Position numbers and translations under genes: made by a program. From Acidobacteriota bacterium (GTDB lineage: Bacteria; Actinomycetota; Acidimicrobiia; Acidimicrobiales; RAAP-2), in the NCBI GenBank assembly GCA_018971385.1, contig JAGXAY010000001.1, positions 1 to 34,821 on the forward strand: 34,821 nt of DNA. The letters run 5' to 3'. Shown here one piece after another: positions 33,265-34,821 of the stretch (positions are counted from its first letter, which is position 1; every line of letters begins with the position of its first letter). The notes under the pieces are model-generated. The model made no database searches. It was given only the letters and a program-made list of their open reading frames with translations, and was not told where the DNA came from.

Positions 33265-33346
33265 GTCGCCCCCTCCACCACAGCGAGAGGGCGTAGAGGG
33301 TCACCGTTACGAACGTCACGAGGTAACCCGCGACCACGTAACTCAT
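33251..33346 (-). CDS. ccmD: CcmD-like haem exporter small subunit
   Basis: A 31-residue frame: MSYVVAGYLVTFVTVTLYALSLWWRG then RRDDH. It has one membrane helix with a Y-V-x-x-G/A-Y start and a basic tail, the CcmD layout. It is placed between ccmC (ATGA overlap) and ccmE, its expected slot. CcmD helps release haem-loaded CcmE from CcmABC. Confidence 0.88.
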   Translation of the reverse strand: MSYVVAGYLVTFVTVTLYALSLWWRGRRDDH

Positions 33347-34062
33347 CCGACGCCCTCGCGACGGCGTAGATCAAGTGCGGCGTCGAGGCGAGCCCGGCGG
33401 CGCTCGTCGCGCGAGGACTCAAGGGCCACCCGCCGAAGGAGTAACCACACGAACAGCGTGGTGAAGCCCACGAAGCTCACGAGCATGGTCCAGAGCATCG
33501 ATCCGTGGACGTTCAGAGCCCCCGTCGAGGTCAAGACGGAGGCCCCCTGGTGCAGCGTTTTCCACCAAATGACGGAGAAGTGAATGATAGGAACGTTCAC
33601 CGCGGTCAGCAACGCGAAGACGGCGCTGCGTCGGGCTCGCAGCTCGGCGTCCTCATTCGCCCGACGAAGGGCCAAATAGGCCACTTCGAACACCCCGAGA
33701 ATCGCCGTCGAGGTCAGCCGGGCGTCCCACGCCCACCACACTCCCCAGGTTGGCCGACCCCAGATGGAGCCGGTCACCAGGGTCAGAGCAATAAAGAGGA
33801 CCGAGATTTCCATGGCGCAGTAACTCACTCGGTCCATTCCCTCGGAACGAGTGCGGGGCCAGAGGTAGAGCCCCGCCGCCACGACCGCCGTGCCGAAAGA
33901 GACGTAAAGCGCAACCCAGGCAATCGCCGGGTGGATGTAGAGCAAGCGCACGAGGTCGCCCTGCACTTGGTCGGGCGGGGTTACCCAGAGACCCATGACG
34001 GCCGTGAACGCCAGGAGAACGACGCTGATCCAGCCCCACCAGCGCGGTGACCACCTCGTCAT
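33343..34062 (-). CDS. ccmC: Haem exporter subunit CcmC
   Basis: 239 residues, six membrane segments. The WWD motif is WGRPTWGVWWAWDARLTS, flanked by His residues in LYIHPAIAWVALYV and NVHGSMLWTM. It places haem on CcmE. The ATG at 34062 is chosen because it overlaps the ccmB stop by 4 nt; the frame continues upstream but out of family. A 30-residue basic tail follows the last helix. Confidence 0.96.
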   Translation of the reverse strand: MTRWSPRWWGWISVVLLAFTAVMGLWVTPPDQVQGDLVRLLYIHPAIAWVALYVSFGTAVVAAGLYLWPRTRSEGMDRVSYCAMEISVLFIALTLVTGSIWGRPTWGVWWAWDARLTSTAILGVFEVAYLALRRANEDAELRARRSAVFALLTAVNVPIIHFSVIWWKTLHQGASVLTSTGALNVHGSMLWTMLVSFVGFTTLFVWLLLRRVALESSRDERRRARLDAALDLRRREGVG

Positions 34063-34718
34063 GACTCCTCCAACACGCCGTAGACCGCAATTCCCACCGC
34101 CACGTACGCCACGAGGGCGACCACCACGATGACCCACCACTCCCACAGCGCCCCCCCGTAGAGGGCGGCACTCAGGGACCTCTCCCCCGCCACGAGGAGG
34201 GGGGCGAAGGCGGGGAGAGTGAGGAGCGGCAACAGCGTGACCGGCCCGTCTCCCCCCGTTGTGAGGGCACCGTAAATCGTACCGGCTGTGGACATCACTC
34301 CTAACGTGACGGCCACGCTCGGGAGGGCCTTGAGGGCCCCCACCAGGGCGACGTGAAGGAAGAGAACCGAACCGGCCAAGAGAATCGCCCCGAGCACCCA
34401 CAACTCCAGGGTGAGGGCGAGTGCCTTGCCGAGAAAGACTCCCCCCGGATCGAGACCGAGGGTCGAAACCGACGCCCGAGTTCCCGGCGTCGATTCGATC
34501 CCCCGAGAGCGCTGAACCACGGCCAGGGCGACGAAGAGGACCACGAGATAGAAGAGGCCGGGGGCCGAACTGGAAGACCCCGCCTTCGTCGGGCCGAGGG
34601 CGAGACCGGCGAGCACGAGGGCGAGAACGGCGAAGGGTGTGACCTGCCAGAGCAGCACTCGGCTACGCATCTCGATGCGTAGGTCCTTTCGCGCGACGAG
34701 CCACGCCGTACGAATCAC
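34059..34718 (-). CDS. ccmB: Haem exporter ABC permease CcmB
   Basis: 219 residues with six hydrophobic segments. ARKDLRIEMRSRVLLWQVTPFAVLAL is the family opening, and RGIESTPGTRASVSTLGLDPGGVFLGKAL the characteristic first loop. It pairs with CcmA. The GTG at 34718 overlaps the ccmA stop (GTGA). Confidence 0.93.
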   Translation of the reverse strand: MIRTAWLVARKDLRIEMRSRVLLWQVTPFAVLALVLAGLALGPTKAGSSSSAPGLFYLVVLFVALAVVQRSRGIESTPGTRASVSTLGLDPGGVFLGKALALTLELWVLGAILLAGSVLFLHVALVGALKALPSVAVTLGVMSTAGTIYGALTTGGDGPVTLLPLLTLPAFAPLLVAGERSLSAALYGGALWEWWVIVVVALVAYVAVGIAVYGVLEES

Positions 34719-34821
34719 GACGATCCCGCCACGCGCCCGCCCAGGATGACCACCTCGTGGCGGGCGCCCCCGAGACCCGTCACGTCGTCGTGGGCGCTCA
34801 CGATGACGGTGACTCCGACAC
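34715..34821 (-). CDS. ccmA: Haem exporter ABC ATPase CcmA, C-terminal fragment
   Basis: The last 34 residues of an ABC ATPase running into the window edge: VGVTVIVSAHDDVTGLGGARHEVVILGGRVAGSS. AHD supplies the H-loop, and the VVILGGR strand-turn is typical of ABC C-termini. Position directly before ccmB with a 4-nt overlap identifies it as CcmA. Confidence 0.85.
   Translation of the reverse strand, partial: VGVTVIVSAHDDVTGLGGARHEVVILGGRVAGSS

Noticed and set aside
1-34821. CRISPR arrays, insertion sequences, prophage or integration sites
   Set aside because: No repeat-spacer pattern, transposase, integrase or terminal inverted repeat seen; gene content is core-genome in style.

Overview
The window is a gene-dense, high-GC (roughly two-thirds G+C by eye) bacterial chromosome segment with no mobile elements, CRISPR array or rRNA. 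A WhiB1-type regulator beside a PdtaS-type histidine kinase, DUF3107, DUF3090, an SCO1664-family kinase-like protein, an MSMEG_4193-type phosphatase and an F420-hydrogenase-beta-like protein all point to Actinomycetota. The complete System I cytochrome c maturation (Ccm) operon is unusual for that phylum and suggests a deep branch such as Acidimicrobiia; that placement is inference.

Layout. 1-1014: a truncated SAM methyltransferase, a DUF2892 membrane protein under a 22-bp perfect palindrome, a tRNA-Arg(CCG) and a VOC protein. 1041-5422 (minus): pyruvate kinase, then a BtuFCD-type cobalamin importer led by a cobalamin riboswitch. 5449-8453 (minus): argS, a CsoR/CstR-family repressor with its own operator-like dyad, a 43-aa cysteine-rich protein and a second SAM methyltransferase. 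8519-16962: aconitase, a SulP transporter, a PIG-L deacetylase, a DEAD-box helicase, a BCP peroxiredoxin, a DedA protein and an Fpg/Nei-like glycosylase. 17005-19960 (plus): a four-gene actinobacterial operon (FrhB-like, histidine phosphatase, DUF3090, SCO1664). 19957-23162 (minus): an MFS exporter and etfA/etfB. 23334-26213: whiB1, convergent with the DUF3107-PHP-pdtaS operon. 26261-29201: a dGTPase-like HD hydrolase, Mrp and a SufR-like regulator. 29198-34821 (minus): ccmABCDEFGHI, with ccmA cut by the window edge.

Genome style. Same-strand neighbours are coupled by 4-nt ATGA/GTGA overlaps. Five of six convergent protein-gene pairs share a 4-bp CTAG/CTAA so that both stop codons interlock. 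Many operon-first genes have a TANNNT -10 box 6-7 nt before the start codon, the signature of leaderless mRNAs.

The most interesting candidate for an undescribed unit is the split CstR-like regulon: two matching operators at 390-411 and 6703-6718, one before DUF2892 plus a methyltransferase, the other before the regulator plus a cysteine-rich miniprotein and another methyltransferase. A sulfur-stress (persulfide) role is the leading hypothesis. A second candidate is the Fe-S-sensor-like regulator sharing a 50-bp promoter region with the Fe-S carrier Mrp.
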